From positions 313,001-377,000 of the forward strand of contig JAAOOA010000324.1 in assembly GCA_012861695.1 (NCBI GenBank): a DNA stretch of 64,000 nt, written 5' to 3'. Positions within the stretch are counted from its first letter, which is position 1, and each line of letters begins with the position of its first letter. This document shows, one piece after another, positions 23,478-36,377 of this stretch. The DNA comes from Trematomus loennbergii. Lineage: Eukaryota; Chordata; Actinopteri; Perciformes; Nototheniidae. Both the position numbers and the translations under genes were made by a program. The notes below the pieces were generated by a model that saw only the letters and a list, made by a program, of their open reading frames with translations, did not search any database and was not told the origin of the DNA.

Positions 23478-23627
23478 CTGTGGAAAATAAAGTTAGTAAA
23501 GTAATGTTGACAGGGAGAAGACCTCTTTTCAGTGAAAAATAAAGACTAATATTATCCCATTCTGCATCAGAGGTTGCAATGGCTTTGCATCTTTGTTTAC
23601 CATCAGACTAGAGCTAAAGTCTGCATA

Positions 23628-24110
23628 TTAAAGGTCTCCTATAGGTCTCAGATATATAAGAAACATGTCTATGAAGTGATTTGCTCAAACTCCCAAACAG
23701 ATCACCCATCCCCAAACCCCTCTATTTCAGCCCTGTTACTAAAGTGCTGATTCTGGGTCTGTAGCTTTAAGAAAAAAAGAAAACGAGAGCTCATGCAGGA
23801 GAATTCTAGCAGCAGATTCTCAGATAAACGCTGCCGTGATTAAAGTCCATATCATGTTCCAAACCACATCAAGGATTATCTCTGAAACAGTATGGAGCTC
23901 TTTTTCTCTCTCAGGTTTACCACAAGGTGAGTTCCTTTTTATATCCTGCTTCTTTACACATGCTCTCTCCAGTACAGGTTAGCTCTGTGTTAGCAAAGAG
24001 AGAGGGTTTTATTCTCTGACGCTTTGTGAGTCTCCTGACACACCGGGGACACATATTTATGTATAAAAGACATCAAAAAGTGCATTTTGCATGATAGGAG
24101 ACCTTTAAAG
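23628..24110. mobile_element. TTAA-type MITE, family AGGTCTCCTAT
   Basis: The ends are TTAAAGGTCTCCTAT and ATAGGAGACCTTTAA. The interior shares CCAAACAGATCA, ATTTCAGCCCTGTT and GTCTCAGATATAT with elements at 25,082-25,461 (continued 30,496-31,406), 43,610-43,876 (inverted) and 56,537-57,063 (inverted). TTAA borders are typical of piggyBac-like target choice. It lies in the intron between the V exon and the membrane exon. Confidence 0.75.
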
Positions 24111-24155
24111 AAGTGCAGTTTGACTGTTAATACAACACTTCTACTGGTTACTCAC

Positions 24156-24516
24156 CATGACGTTGAGCCAGCATTCCCTAGAGTTATTCCCACCAGGTAT
24201 GACGCGTATGTCACACACATAAAACCCAGAGTCATTGGTCCTGAGTCTGGAGATATGAAGTCTGAGGCGTCCTTCTGTGAGGACGTCTTTGTCCCACTGG
24301 ACTCGTCCTGCAAACTTTGGATCCTGAGACTCTGGGAGTTCAATGCCTTCAAGTAGATGCAACAGGTAGGTTTTGGTAACAGGTTTAGACAGGTAACAGA
24401 TGGTAGAAATGGATTGAGGGAAGTTTTTCTTCTGGAGCTGAAGGTCCACTCCAGGGTGATGTCCTGGTTCTCCTCTGCCTGATAGGAAGTCTGAGTCACA
24501 TTCACTACAAATGTTC
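24156..24516 (-). pseudogene. B7-like gene V-set exon, frame broken
   Basis: The acceptor is CTCCACAG, then GAACATTTGTAGTG in phase 1 (TFVVNVTQTSYQ). The first part reads to EWTFSSRRKTSLN. The second part, starting ISTICYL and ending WLNVM, needs a frame offset equal to one lost base near 24,412. Strand-F Cys (GFYVCD) is present. The position-23 Cys of a normal V domain is not visible at the usual site, and the Cys in STICYL may serve. The donor is ATG|GTGAGT. Confidence 0.7.
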
Positions 24517-25066
24517 CTGTGGAGGAGACACAGAGGGACTCTTTAAACTGCAGCTATGTTTCTTTGGAGGAGACACAGAGGGACTCTTTAAACTGCAGCT
24601 ATGTTCCTGTGGAGGAGACACAGAGGGACTATTTAAACTGCAGCTATGTTTCTTTGGAGGAGACACAGAGGGACTCTTTAAACTGCAGCTATGTTTCTAT
24701 GGAGGAGATACAGAGGGACTCTTTAAACTGCAGCTATGTTTCTTTGGAGGAGACATAGAGGGACTCTTTAAACTGCAGCTATGTTCCTGTGGAGGATACA
24801 CAGAGGGACTCTTTAAACTGCAGCTATCTTTCTATGGAGGAGACACAGAGGGACTCTTTAAACTGCAGCCATGTTCCTGTGGAGGAGACACAGAGGGACT
24901 CTTTAAACTGCAGCTATGTTTCTGTGAAGGAGACACAGAGGGACTCTTTAAACTGCAGCTATGTTTCTGTGGAGGAGACACAGAGGGACTCTTTAAACTG
25001 CAGCTATGTTGCTGTGGAGGAGACACAGAGGGACTCTTTAAACTGCAGCTATGTTTCTGTGCTGCT
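24512..25066. repeat. 45-bp minisatellite abutting the V-exon splice acceptor
   Basis: About 12 units. On the gene strand each unit ends CTCTGTGTCTCCTCCACAG, a pyrimidine tract plus AG, and the last unit is the real acceptor of the V exon, including its first six coding bases GAACAT. 45 is divisible by three, so apparent open frames on both strands are artefacts. Confidence 0.93.
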
Positions 25067-25081
25067 TTACTGAGAACAGCT

Positions 25082-25461
25082 TTAAAGGTCCCCTATTATA
25101 CTGTTTTTCATCAATATGTCACAGGTCTCAGATATATCCAGAACCTGTCTCTGATTGGCTGAAACACCAAACAGATCATTGCAGCATTACCCATAATCCC
25201 CTCTGTTTCAGCCCTGTTTCCAAAGTGCTGATTCTCTGTCTGTTACTTTAGATGAAAATAAGGAGCCCCTCCCCACGCCCCTCTGGGAGATAGTTGGTTA
25301 AAAAGAACTCAATGGTGCTCTAGGAGGAGATTCAGGTGATAAGGTGGGGGGGGGGGGTTACCTTGGTTGCTGATTGGCTAATGGTTACACAAGCCAAAAC
25401 ATCGTTATGACATCACAAAGTGTCCAAAATGTGATCAGCTCATTTTCAGACAGGTTTTTAT
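25082..25461. mobile_element. Left part of a split TTAA-type MITE
   Basis: Starts TTTAAAGGTCCCCTATTATA and breaks off at 25,461 after CAGGTTTTTAT. It continues at 30,496. The undivided version can be read in inverse orientation at 56,537-57,063, where ATAAAAACCTGTC is uninterrupted. Confidence 0.85.
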
Positions 25462-25714
25462 TAGGGCTGTCAGTCGATTAAAATAGTTAATCGCAAATTG
25501 ATCGCACATTTTTATCTGTTCTAAATGTACCTTGGAGGGATATTTTTCAAGTTTTTAATACTCGTATCAACATATGAGTGGACAAATATGCTTTATATGT
25601 TTGTTTATTATCATTTGAAAAATGACAAATATTCTCATGAATATTAAACACAACAACCTGAACATTACAAATATTCGCCTCAATTCAACCTGGAACCTCT
25701 CTCATACAAGTATA

Positions 25715-25859
<145 letters not shown>

Positions 25860-27388
25860 GACACTGTGATGGATCGTTGGAGCTATGTGCAGCTCAAGGC
25901 ATGGGCGTAGGAAGCATCCTGAATGTGGGGGGGACATTTTTAACGGGGGGTGTGGGGCGAAAAAATATATAGATTTCCTGTATTCTGGTGCATTTTAACA
26001 GGTGGTTTGATACTTTTATGTGGCTATACTAGCATGAGGAAAATGATGGGTACATTTTGTAATTTCATCCAGTAGTAAAGAAAGGAAAATATTTGATTAT
26101 TAATTCAGAGATGTCTTTGAATTAATAAAAAGCAGTTTAAATGCCCATTTTTTGTACATTTATATACAACAATAATATTTGTGAGTGCATTGAGAGATAT
26201 TGTTGTGGAGAGTCATTTATATATAAATCGCAAAATACATTTGTGAATCCTTCTGTGAGCATTTATTAATATTGAGACTGATCTGACTCCATACAGATGT
26301 TAAGTTCACCTAGGAATGGTATCATTGACTTAAATGTTCAAATAAATGTTGCTCTTCTGTCTATATTGGTCATATGATGCCCTTTGACTGAAATGTTTCC
26401 TGTTCAATATCCCCACTGATTTCCTTAAAATCCTGGGATGAGAGTCCACATCACAATTTACTCTCAACTGTCATTTCCCTTTCATCACTCACCTCAGCAA
26501 TGGACCTCTCTCCACTGTCCCTGTATTCTGCCTCTGACTCACTCTCAAGTGCCTAGATGTCAAGAGAGGTGGTGAAGTGATCATTATTTATTGAGCAGTA
26601 TACTCTTTCACATTGAATCATAACAAGTCATACTGAATGTAAATACAACTGACTCTAAAGTAAGTCCCAGTCTGTGACATTAGGACATTTTGAAGACTCA
26701 AAGTCCCAAGCAGTAGGTAGAATATTAGCTAGTCTATGTAATGTGCACAGAAAATAAATAGTTAACTGAATACTGGGATGGAAATAGCCTATAAGCACTC
26801 AGTAAAACATAAACACACACAAAAAGCTTCTGAATGATAAGAAGTATAATTAAAACATAATGCACATTACCATTTTGAGAGAGAGTACCTAAGTTAAAGA
26901 ACTCAGAAAAGAATCTCTTATCGAACTGAGGCTCCAGTAAAACACACTGACTGCGTCTCATGGACATCAGTAAGCCGTTTATGAGTATTATCCCGGTTAT
27001 GATCATATTGGGGATATGGTGTTTACATGAGCACAGAGAGATCGGGTTATTCATGTTCCCTGTTTACATGATAAATACTAGTAACCTGGCATTTCGATGC
27101 CTTTTCTCATCTAAACTATTCAGTATTTGTATCTCTCTATCATGACATAAAGACGAAACTCCTCTCCAGAATGAGACGCCGCCATCACTGTTAACTGATT
27201 AACTGCTACCAGCTGATGACTTACTTTCCTCTTCTTTGAAAAAAATGTTCTTATGTCCATGTTGTCTGGGGGAGAAAACATATCAAACCAAGAGATCGTC
27301 AGCTTTGATTTTCGCTGTATTAACCATTTCCTGAACATTTGGTGCGTGTGCCTTACCTCCGCTACCGGCATCGCTTCATACAACAGAT

Positions 27389-28689
27389 CAGGGGCCTCAT
27401 TTATAACGCCTTGCGTAGGATTGACGTGGGAAGGTTGCTTACGTAGTACAAAGCACAAAAATAGGTACATACATTTCCGCCATTTTCGATTCACAAAACA
27501 TTGCGTACCGGCGAGGGAAGTGCGTACGGCACTCCCTACGCCTGTTTCCCTTTATAATCACAATCGACTCGTAACGCCCATATTTGCCTATAAATAGTCA
27601 AAGAAACGCCCATTCATTCATTCATTTGACTGACTGCATGAAGAAGATCGCAGGAAATGAGGACAGAACAGCTAAAAAAGACATCTCACACCGTGTCAGA
27701 TTTTGGTTATTTGGGGAGGTCGAGATAAATCATATTGTTTGGTGGATGCAGTTTGAACCAGAGTAGCAGCATGGAGGTCGGATCGTCACCAAAATAAATA
27801 AATAAGTGGTCCGAAAAAAGTTAATGACAAAAAAAATACACATAACCTTCCTCAGGCAGTGTGTTTGTCCCGGGGACAGGAGACCCCCCTTGATGAGAAA
27901 CTGTAAGAAATGATCGGGGAATCCCTCCGGAGTGAGTCATGACGACTGGATCTGAATTATTTTGTTGTATTTGGTGGTTTGTGTTCCAGCTGTCGATCAG
28001 CAACTATATATCCATAATCCACCAGTTAAAGGAAATACAACTAATGGTTGTGTTATATTAGCTGTACAATTTACCACATATGGTGTTCTTAGTTTCCATA
28101 CCTCCTGTGTTTTACGAGCGACTTATCAAGTCTTGGCAAACGGCATAAAACACGATTAAACGTGATAGTATATAAAACCATGCTCGTATCTACAACCTAT
28201 AGAAATGCAAAACGGCGTCAGTTTAGACGTAATTCTGTCCTCCTGCTTACCGCATCATTTATGAGAAAACATTTCATAACATTAACACAACATATTCGAG
28301 GTGGTTTTAAATAACATATCCGTATTTATTTATTTCTCCAAGTTATGTTTTTGTGTGCACTGAGGAGTCTCAAACAGGCGTTTGTTTAATCATTTTAAGA
28401 TTGGCTTTAATCAATGTTTGAAAATGAATTCTTCATATTTGATAAATGAGAGGTAACATTTTATTTATGGTATTATTTCCACATATTTCTCTCCATTCTT
28501 CCTTCTGCCAACGGTGTCGCAGTTTCTCGTCTCTCCCGTTGTGTGCTTAGTGCGTACGCATGGGTTAGAGTTTGCGTGGAGGACCGCACATTTTCCCGTC
28601 AAGTTAGTATTTTATAAATCGCAAACATTGCGTAGAAACTGGCGTACGCCATTTTTTGAGCGTATATCCCTTTATAAATGAGGCCCCTG
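27389..28689. mobile_element. 1.3-kb element with CAGGGGCCTCATTTATAA ends
   Basis: The left end CAGGGGCCTCATTTATAA and the right end TTATAAATGAGGCCCCTG are perfect inverses over 18 bp. No target duplication was recognised. A short plus-strand frame near 27,620-27,766 (KKIAGNEDRTAKKD) could be a transposase relic, but no domain is certain. The superfamily is not assigned. Confidence 0.75.
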
Positions 28690-28963
28690 AGCTGTCCAAC
28701 TATGACAACACTCCTTGAACATGCGCGCGCTATGTGAGAATCTGCCTTGGTACAAAGTAGCAGTGAAAACATGGTACGGAGTTTCATTGATTTGGGCATT
28801 CTCTCAATAAGCAAGTGGAATGGATTTCATTTGATAGTGAAGCACTGACACAGCGCTCTACAAAGTGCGGCGAGTGGATAGACCGATTCACGGACTTTCC
28901 GCATAGTAAAAGTGGGGGGGTCTAAACTAATCATTTAAAAAAGTGGGGGGGACTTGTCCCACC

Positions 28964-30004
28964 CAGGGGCGTCGCCTGGACCTGAAAACATTCGGGGCTT
29001 AGCCCACAGTGGCGGCGGCGCTACAGTGGAATATTCTACTGCAACACTCCCCACACGCACACACACAGTACACCCGTGACTGTTACAATGAAGGCTCGAT
29101 AATCATCTCACCGCATATAGGCAGGGGTAAAGTGGTATTTTTTATGAGTGGGGGGTGGGACCTAACCTCCTCTAGGGGGGTCCGGGGGGATGCTCCCCCG
29201 GGAAGATTTGTTTTAAAATATTGAAGTAAAAAGCATCAATCTGGTGCACTTTGAGAGCAAAATGAAGAGATCTATGGATACCTCTCTCAACACCCATATG
29301 AAACAGAACTGTAAACAGATTTACTTTTTCTTTAAGGATATTTTACAAATCACTCCCCTTTTAAACTCTATTCTTGTTTTACTGCCATATAGTATTTCAT
29401 AACTGTTTTTCCTTTATTGTCTTTATTTTTTTAATAACTATAATGATCATATGAAGGTGTGCCGCGGAAATAATCTTTTGAATCATTTGTGACCAAACCG
29501 TTTGACACCCACTGAGATAACTTAGACTAAAGTAAACTATCTAAACACTCAGAGAGTCCTTTAGCTCACCTGAGTCTCAGTCTGAGAGGAGAGGACTCTC
29601 CTCCAGCTTCTTGTGGAACAAACAGCTCCTTATGTCCGTTTATCAGCTAGCTAACCAGATGCTAACAACCCGGCACCGGTCCCTCCCTCCCCCTCTCTCC
29701 CTCCCTCCCTCCCTCTCTCTCTCTCTATCACACTAAATGCGCTATTGCCACACACACACAGAGCCGAGCTTGAATGACACAAGCACACGTTTATTTCCAT
29801 GCAACTCTCTGATTGGTCTGGTGTCATGCCTCTGTTGCATTCACTGAACACAGGAAATTACAGTCCTGCCGTCCTCTTTTGTGTCATGATGAGGTTCACG
29901 TAAAGCACGGTTAATGTATTATATTATTGAGGAGAATTGTCCGGGGCTACAGAAAAAACATTCGGGGCTAAAGCCCCGGATGCCCAGGCCAGGCGACGCC
30001 ACTG
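28964..30004. mobile_element. hAT element nested in the 5-kb hAT
   Basis: GTCCCACC flanks both ends (28,956-28,963 and 30,005-30,012). The ends CAGGGGCGTCGCCTGG and CCAGGCGACGCCACTG are inverted hAT termini. The interior (29,226-29,870) shares long blocks with 52,765-53,470, including GCATCAATCTGGTGCACTTT. No transposase is present. Confidence 0.9.
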
Positions 30005-30495
30005 GTCCCACCCTCATATAATGGCAGCGACGCCCATGTCTCAAGGCATATATGCTCGAATGGGAGCTGCCTGGACGCTGCAATCATGTTGCGCGCACTA
30101 TCCGTGCTGAGTGTGCTGACTTTTCGTACAATGTCCCACTGTCTGGCTGCCTGCATAAAGTCAAGTGCTTGGCGCAGTTGTCGGCGAAATGTCGATCCTC
30201 TGTTTTCATTGAAACAGCTCCTTATATCCGTTAGCGCAGCTAGCTAGCACCAGATGCTAACAACAACAACACGTAAGGTGTGCCTCGCTCGAGTTGCGCC
30301 ACACATACACACACCCTCCCGGTCCTCCCGATGGCCAGTCCGGGCCTGCCGGTGAGCGTGGAAGTGTGGTCTGCCACAAGCGGGCGGCAGGAGCGGGGCT
30401 GTAAGCATCAGCACGTAGATGGTATTTTAAACTCGATGCGCTCTGAAACTACGGGGCGGCCGAGGACAAAAAATACACATGCGTTAATCGCCCTA

Positions 30496-31406
30496 GTTTT
30501 TATATAAATGGATCAGGACAAAAAGAGAGAGAATCTTTGTTCCTGAAACTTTCAGAGTCTCTTTACACAGAGGAGACACATGTTGATGTAGAAGAGACAT
30601 GAAGAAGAGGGGACACATGTTGATGAAGAAGAGACATGAAGAAGAGGGACACATGTGATGTAGAAGAGACATGAAGAAGAGGGACACATGTTGATGTAGA
30701 AGAGACATGAAGAAGAGGGGACACATGTTGATGTAGAAGAGACATGAAGAAGAGGGGACACATGTTGATGTAGAAGAGACATGAAGAAGAGGGGACACAT
30801 GTTGATGTAGAAGAGACATGAAGAAGAGGGGACACATGTGATGTAGAAGAGACATGAAGAAGAGGGGACACATGTTGATGTAGAAGAGACATGAAGAAGA
30901 GGGGACACATGTTGATGTAGAAGAGACATGAAGAAGAGGGGACACCTGTTGATGTAGAAGAGACATGAAGAAGAGGGGACACATGTTGATGTAGAAGAGA
31001 CATGAAGAAGAGGGGACACATGTTGATGTAGAAGAGACATGAAGAAGAGGGGACACATGTTGATGTAGAAGAGACATGAAGAAGAGGGGACACATGTTGA
31101 TGTAGAAGAGACATGAAGAAGAGGGGACACATGTTGATGTAGAAGAGACATGAAGAAGAGGGGACACATGTTGATGTAGAAGAGACATGAAGAAGATGGG
31201 ACACATGTTGATGTAGAAGAGACATGAAGAAGAGGGGACACATGTTGATGTAGAAGAGACATGAAGAAGAGGGGACACATGTTGATGTAGAAGAGACATG
31301 AAGAAGAGGGGACACATGTTGATGTAGAAGAGACATGAAGAAGAGGGGGACACATGTTGATGGAGAAGAGACATGAAAAAGTGGATTTTGCATAATAGGT
31401 GTTAAA
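30496..31406. mobile_element. Right part of the split MITE with expanded 37-bp minisatellite
   Basis: Resumes ATAAATGGATCAGGAC and ends GCATAATAGGTGTTAAAG. Inside, 30,566-31,379 holds about 22 units of a 37-bp repeat (GACACATGTTGATGTAGAAG core), while the sister copy at 56,570-56,630 has only two. The array is open in three minus-strand frames because the period shifts frame, and all are artefacts. Confidence 0.88.
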
Positions 31407-31419
31407 GAGACAAACTAAC

Positions 31420-31468
31420 CAGAGACACAGGAGGTGAGGAAGAGGAGCAGTGGGGTGAGGAAGATCAT
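31420..31468 (-). CDS. B7-like gene exon 1, signal peptide
   Basis: Encodes MIFLTPLLLFLTSCVSG, a strongly hydrophobic leader, and ends in phase 1 at G|GTTAGT. The bases before the ATG (CTCTCACAG|GGAGAAG) could be an acceptor, so an upstream untranslated exon is possible. Confidence 0.75.
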
Positions 31469-31469
31469 C

Positions 31470-32838
31470 TTCTCCCTGTGAGAGGAAACACACACACACA
31501 TTAGAACATATTCAGTCTGTATTTAGACATCACAATACTTCAGAGGACTGACACCAGGAACAGTAACATATGTCTGACACTAGGTGGCGCCAGATATCAA
31601 CATTATATTTTCTTTGAACTGAACCAGGAGATATTTCTGCTTTGTGATCAGTGAACAGATCAGGACACTCTTTTTCAAGATGGCCGCATCTATCTACCTC
31701 ACCCACACCCTGTACATTCACAAAACAGTACAATTCACATTCAGCAATTTCCAGGCAATTGTTCTATATTTACATGGACTACAGTAGAAGGGGAAGAAAG
31801 GAAAAATATGTAATATTATTATTATAATTGTTTCTCCTGAGAGATGCTGACATGAAGTCATGATTACAGAGTTATCACAGCTCCATTTTCTGCTGGAAAG
31901 TAGAACAAATAAAATAAAAATACATGCATGCATTTCCCCAAAATGTAGTGTTGTAATTGAACAGTTGTGCAGGGAAGACGTATTTCTGAAATGGAGCCTG
32001 AAGGCAGCATCTCCATGGTTCCAATTGGATTGTTCCATTGGCTTTTTGTGGAGAACATTCACTTTTTACATGCTCTGACGTTTCTGTGTGTATAATTTCA
32101 AGTGGTCGCAAAACTCAGTAATAGCATGTTGAGTTCGTACGGTATTGTAATTTAATGTTCATAAAGTCTGTCACCTCACAAACACAGGATTGAACTTTGT
32201 GTTCTTTTAATGTGAGTCACTTATTGAGTTGGCCATCATGTTTGATACGTCACTGTATGAACCTGCAGCTGTGTCAAATTATTACATTTGAGATACTTTA
32301 CAAATTTAGACTTTCAAATCAAACCAGAATTGTAAAATATGATGTTTGGATGTGGATTAAACAATCACACATTATATTTGAGTAAACCTGAACTACACCC
32401 AATTAGTTGGATGAGATATTAATTTGATAAAAGCAATTTAATTGAAATGTTCTGTAATACTATGTAATAGTTCCAGCGTCTCAAATTAAAGGTTTGTTGC
32501 TTTCCCTTCATATACACTTTTAATTTATTCAAATAGTTTGTGTTTTTTTAATTAGTAATTTCACTACATTTCCCTGAAGATACTTAAATACTTTTACTTC
32601 ACTACTCCTCTGAATGCAGGAGTATTACTTGTAATGTGGTATTATTTCATGGCCTATCTGAAAACTTTCTCTACCACTGCTCCAATAAAGCAAGAAGAAA
32701 AACAAACAACGCTATTTTCAAAGTAAAATCGCATCAACGAAATTAGGAGATAGCGTGTGAAAGACGACAACGTGATGCGTCATCACAGCCGATAACGTCT
32801 GTTGACTTTAATTAATGAAAAGCTTACTTAGATAGCTT
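31470..32838. other. Non-coding spacer, possible 5' region of the B7-like gene
   Basis: A CA run at about 31,488-31,500 and AT-rich sequence follow. No exon or mobile element was recognised. Near 32,580-32,680 there is sequence of the common fish AAATACTTTTACTTCACTAC type. Confidence 0.4.
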
Positions 32839-33659
32839 AAAACAATACATGGAGCTTACCTTTACCCTCTGTCTGACCTGCCCTGAAGCTCCAGAAAGGC
32901 CAAGAGAAGCACAGCACGCATACCCCAAAGTGAACCATAAACACTCTCTGTACAAAGTTGATAAACTAGTTTGTACGTCTCAGCGTCAGCGCCTAGCAGG
33001 TTCCTCTTGGCCCAGTTCCAAACCGCTCCCTAATCACAATACAATACAAAGGTGCTTTATAAGCATGATCACGTGTTAAACATACATGTGTTCACTCGGT
33101 TTACAACTTCATGGTTACTTTTTTATTGTTTTACTTAGGATCATATACCCGTGTCTAGTCTAGAAAACGGTAAATGTGTCCATTTTATTATAATATATTA
33201 TAAATATTTTTATATTTACAGGGACTGTTGCAAAAACTAAGCAGCTTATAAAATCAGATGTATTTATTAACACTGCTGAGAGACCCTGACGGAGTTCACT
33301 CTGTAGGAGGGGGAGTGGGTAGGGGGCGGTTTGGTATGGGGCTAGTGAGCCATGCTGTGGTCATTAATTGGACGTGCTTTTTACAGCTTCCACAGATGAA
33401 ATATTTGTATATATTTATTGTCAAAGCATTTAATTTATTAATTGCTATCGGGATGTTAAGAGCATTCCAAGGAATATAACTAAAAGTGTTTCTGAAGTGA
33501 ATTACCTACCCTACCTTTAAACAATGTCATTCGAAATCAATGATCGGTTTCTTCTTAAAGTTGAATTTAAATCAATAGATTTATGGTTTCATCTAAATCA
33601 CGTTATACTACAATAATAAACATGATTAAAAAAAAGGTATATTACGATCAATATCTTAA
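32839..33659 (+). repeat. Start of segmental-duplication copy B
   Basis: Matches copy A at 1-300, 4,480-4,800, 7,733-7,818, 13,701-13,711 and 15,257-15,310 in order. It therefore preserves the state before several copy A insertions. A truncated GGTGGGGTAGGTAA-family MITE covers about 33,365-33,518. Confidence 0.8.
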
Positions 33660-35411
33660 AAGTCCCATGTCATGCTTTTCCGGTTATTACCCGTCCCCTT
33701 GTGTGTTATGAAGGTTTTTCTGCATGTAAACGGTCTGCAGAGTCACAAACCCTCAAAGTACACCCTGTAGCGAGTAAAACTCTAACACAGAAAATACCTG
33801 TCTATGCTGCCCCAGAACGCCTCGTTGGACATTTCTCTTTTTCCATTTTTTTCTTTCTGGTCATAGTGACGTAACGCTGCGGAGCTCCGCACACACACAC
33901 ACACACTCGGAGCTCAGGCTGTCAGTGTGTGTGTGTGTGCTCAGGCTGAGTTTCGCGGTGTCTTGCTGTCTCGCAGACCCCACGCAGCAACCAGGAAACG
34001 ACACCAGTAATCCAGCTCACACTGTCCGCTCTTCGAACCTCAAAGGGTGGAGCAGCGAGCCCCGCAACGTCCCACCACACAGCACCCAGACCCCACGCAG
34101 CATTCTCATCTGTTTGTCACACGGTGTCATTTTCTGGTTGCTAACAAACGCCATTGTAACACATAATCACTGATATCCAGCTGTAACGGTGGTGGACTGG
34201 TCAGAACAGAGTGGGCGAGCTGACCAATCAGAGCACACTGGGCTCACAGGGAGGGGGGGGGCAGGCGCTCCAACAAGGCGTGTAGGACAGAGAGTGAATA
34301 CACCAGCGACGTGCAGTCAGGGGAGGCATACTCATACTGTCATACTCCAGTCCAATGTAACGGAAAAACAACTAAAGAAAAACTAAATAGTAATAATAAT
34401 AAAATGTCTCCACTGATCTGTGTAAGTGTGATTTATGTATGATTCTAATCGCTTTTTAGTCAAAATCAGCAAATTTGCCGAGCTCCGCTACGGGAGCGAT
34501 GAGAAGTGAGGCAGGGACGTGCTCTGCCTCTCGTAAGCCCACAGTAACTTGCTGGAGCGCGGGCACTAATTTAGTGCGGGCACTTATTTTGTGAGCACGC
34601 TCAAGCCATTTACTGTGGGGTGAGGTGAGGCACAGATGAGATCTGCCTCACTTCAGAATGCGTCACCCCACAGAAACTGGCTGGAAAGCGGGCCCTAAGC
34701 GCATGCCTGTTCCCATCTCACTGTATGTCACCAATGTAATGTGTGTAGATCCCTTTATTACATTTATCCTCGCCATCCATAGTCTCTAAATAACTTATTT
34801 CACGTATATATGATATTTAGGCTCGCTGCTCTCATCATGCAACGGCACTGAAAAAAGCACCAGGAGAGGCAGCCATAACCTCTGCCGCACTGAAGGGGGC
34901 GCACGTGAGCCCACAGGTTCTTGTTGCTACTGTAAAAGACGTAACAACAAGCTAGACTTTTGAAACTACAGGAAGATAAGGAGGACTTTTACAAAACAGT
35001 AATAGAGATTGTTGTCCAGAAGGATAGCATGGACTTCATCTTCAAGTCAAGGTAAGACCACATTTGTAATGAAAATGGGATCTTACTAAGAAAGAACAAT
35101 CCAATATTTAGATTTTGGGTATCCTTTTGTTGAACGGTCTGTTTAAAATGAATCGAAGCATCAGACTAAAAAAGCTTTTGAAAATAACCGAATATTTCGA
35201 TTAAGGTCAAAATATAATATTTGTAAATCAGACTCAGAAAGAGTGCCTCACCAGCCATGAGCCTCACCGCACGTCACTGGAATACACATACTATACAGAG
35301 ATGCTGTATGAGAAACCAATGTGAGTTTGGAACATTGAACAATGTAAATCTATTCTAGTAGACCTCAACAATGGAATTATGATCAGTAGAAATGGCCATG
35401 ACATGGGACCT
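33660..35411. mobile_element. TTAA-flanked (piggyBac-type) element in copy B
   Basis: TTAA lies at 33,656-33,659 and 35,412-35,415. The ends AAGTCCCATGTCATG and CATGACATGGGACCT are inverted. Copy A has the unoccupied CTTAAATCC near 15,305. A 976-bp hAT is nested inside. A short frame at 33,925-34,173 shows no domain. Confidence 0.85.
34304..35279. mobile_element. hAT element, target duplication GAATACAC
   Basis: GAATACAC is exact on both sides (34,296-34,303 and 35,280-35,287). The left end is CAGCGACGTGCAGTCAGG, and the inverse of the right end is CAGTGACGTGCGGTGAGG. The interior has further inverted GTGAGGCA motifs. No transposase is present. Confidence 0.9.
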
Positions 35412-35771
35412 TTAAATCCTACCACAACAACATTATCATAATTGATGAATACAAAAAAATATATATCAAGAAAAAAAAAGAGAAATATAAAATATACCTT
35501 TTTATTTAACAGTAAAAATGAGAAAAAAATGAATATTACAATAAAAAGAGTGATGTTTTATAATAAATATGCAAATGCTGAAAATCAGATTATCCTCTCG
35601 CAAAGATAAAAATCTCTATAGTTCTTTTTTTTTTTTAAATGCAACACAACTACAGATAAAATGAAGGCTGTGGTGACAGATCTCACAGATCTCATGCGAG
35701 GTGAGAGAGAAGCAGGAAGCTGCTGCCTCTCAACACAACTGTGACTGTATGATGAGAGTCAGTCAGTCAGC

Positions 35772-35802
35772 ATGGAGCTCACCACACTGTGCACGGTGCT
35801 CG
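35772..35802 (+). CDS. Copy B exon 1, signal peptide
   Basis: Encodes MELTTLCTVLG, with donor G|GTGAGT, exactly as in copy A. Confidence 0.8.
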
Positions 35803-36377
35803 GTGAGTAGATTATATATCATTACAGTAAACAGTATTTATCATATTTATTATCAGAATCAGGAATGGTGCATAATTAAGCGCAGTTAGTTAATTTACTC
35901 TCCTATTAAAGGATATACCATAAATCAACAGATATGATCTTTTGCATCATACTGTTCATACACATGGTTATGCATCTCAACCTTTACTTTATTACATTTA
36001 CGTTTTAATCTATTTCCCCGATGTTTAAAGGCATTTTGAGGCATTATGCGAAGCTGCTGCACACTCATTTCTCTTGAGATAAACACAGTATTATCTCATC
36101 TTAATATTGCATACACTACAGGTTACTTTTTGCACGAAACGTTTATATTACCATAAGGGGTACAGGAGAGAAGAAAACTATTATTTGCAACAAACAACTA
36201 CTCATGAACCAAAAATAATTTCCCTCCACAGCCAGATATTCTTCTGTTAGATTAAAATGTTAGGTAGGACAGATAGGGGACATGCTAATAATTCCACTGC
36301 TATCTTTGTCAAATTGCATTCACAGTAAGTCATGCACATTGCTTTGGTAATAATAGAGAATAACTACCAAGCGCTCC

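Noticed and set aside
30493..31499. Three overlapping minus-strand frames of 276-315 codons rich in SSCLFYINMC-type repeats
   Set aside because: Translation of a 37-bp minisatellite. The repeat cycles through frames, so all three stay open. Only the last bases overlap the real signal-peptide exon.
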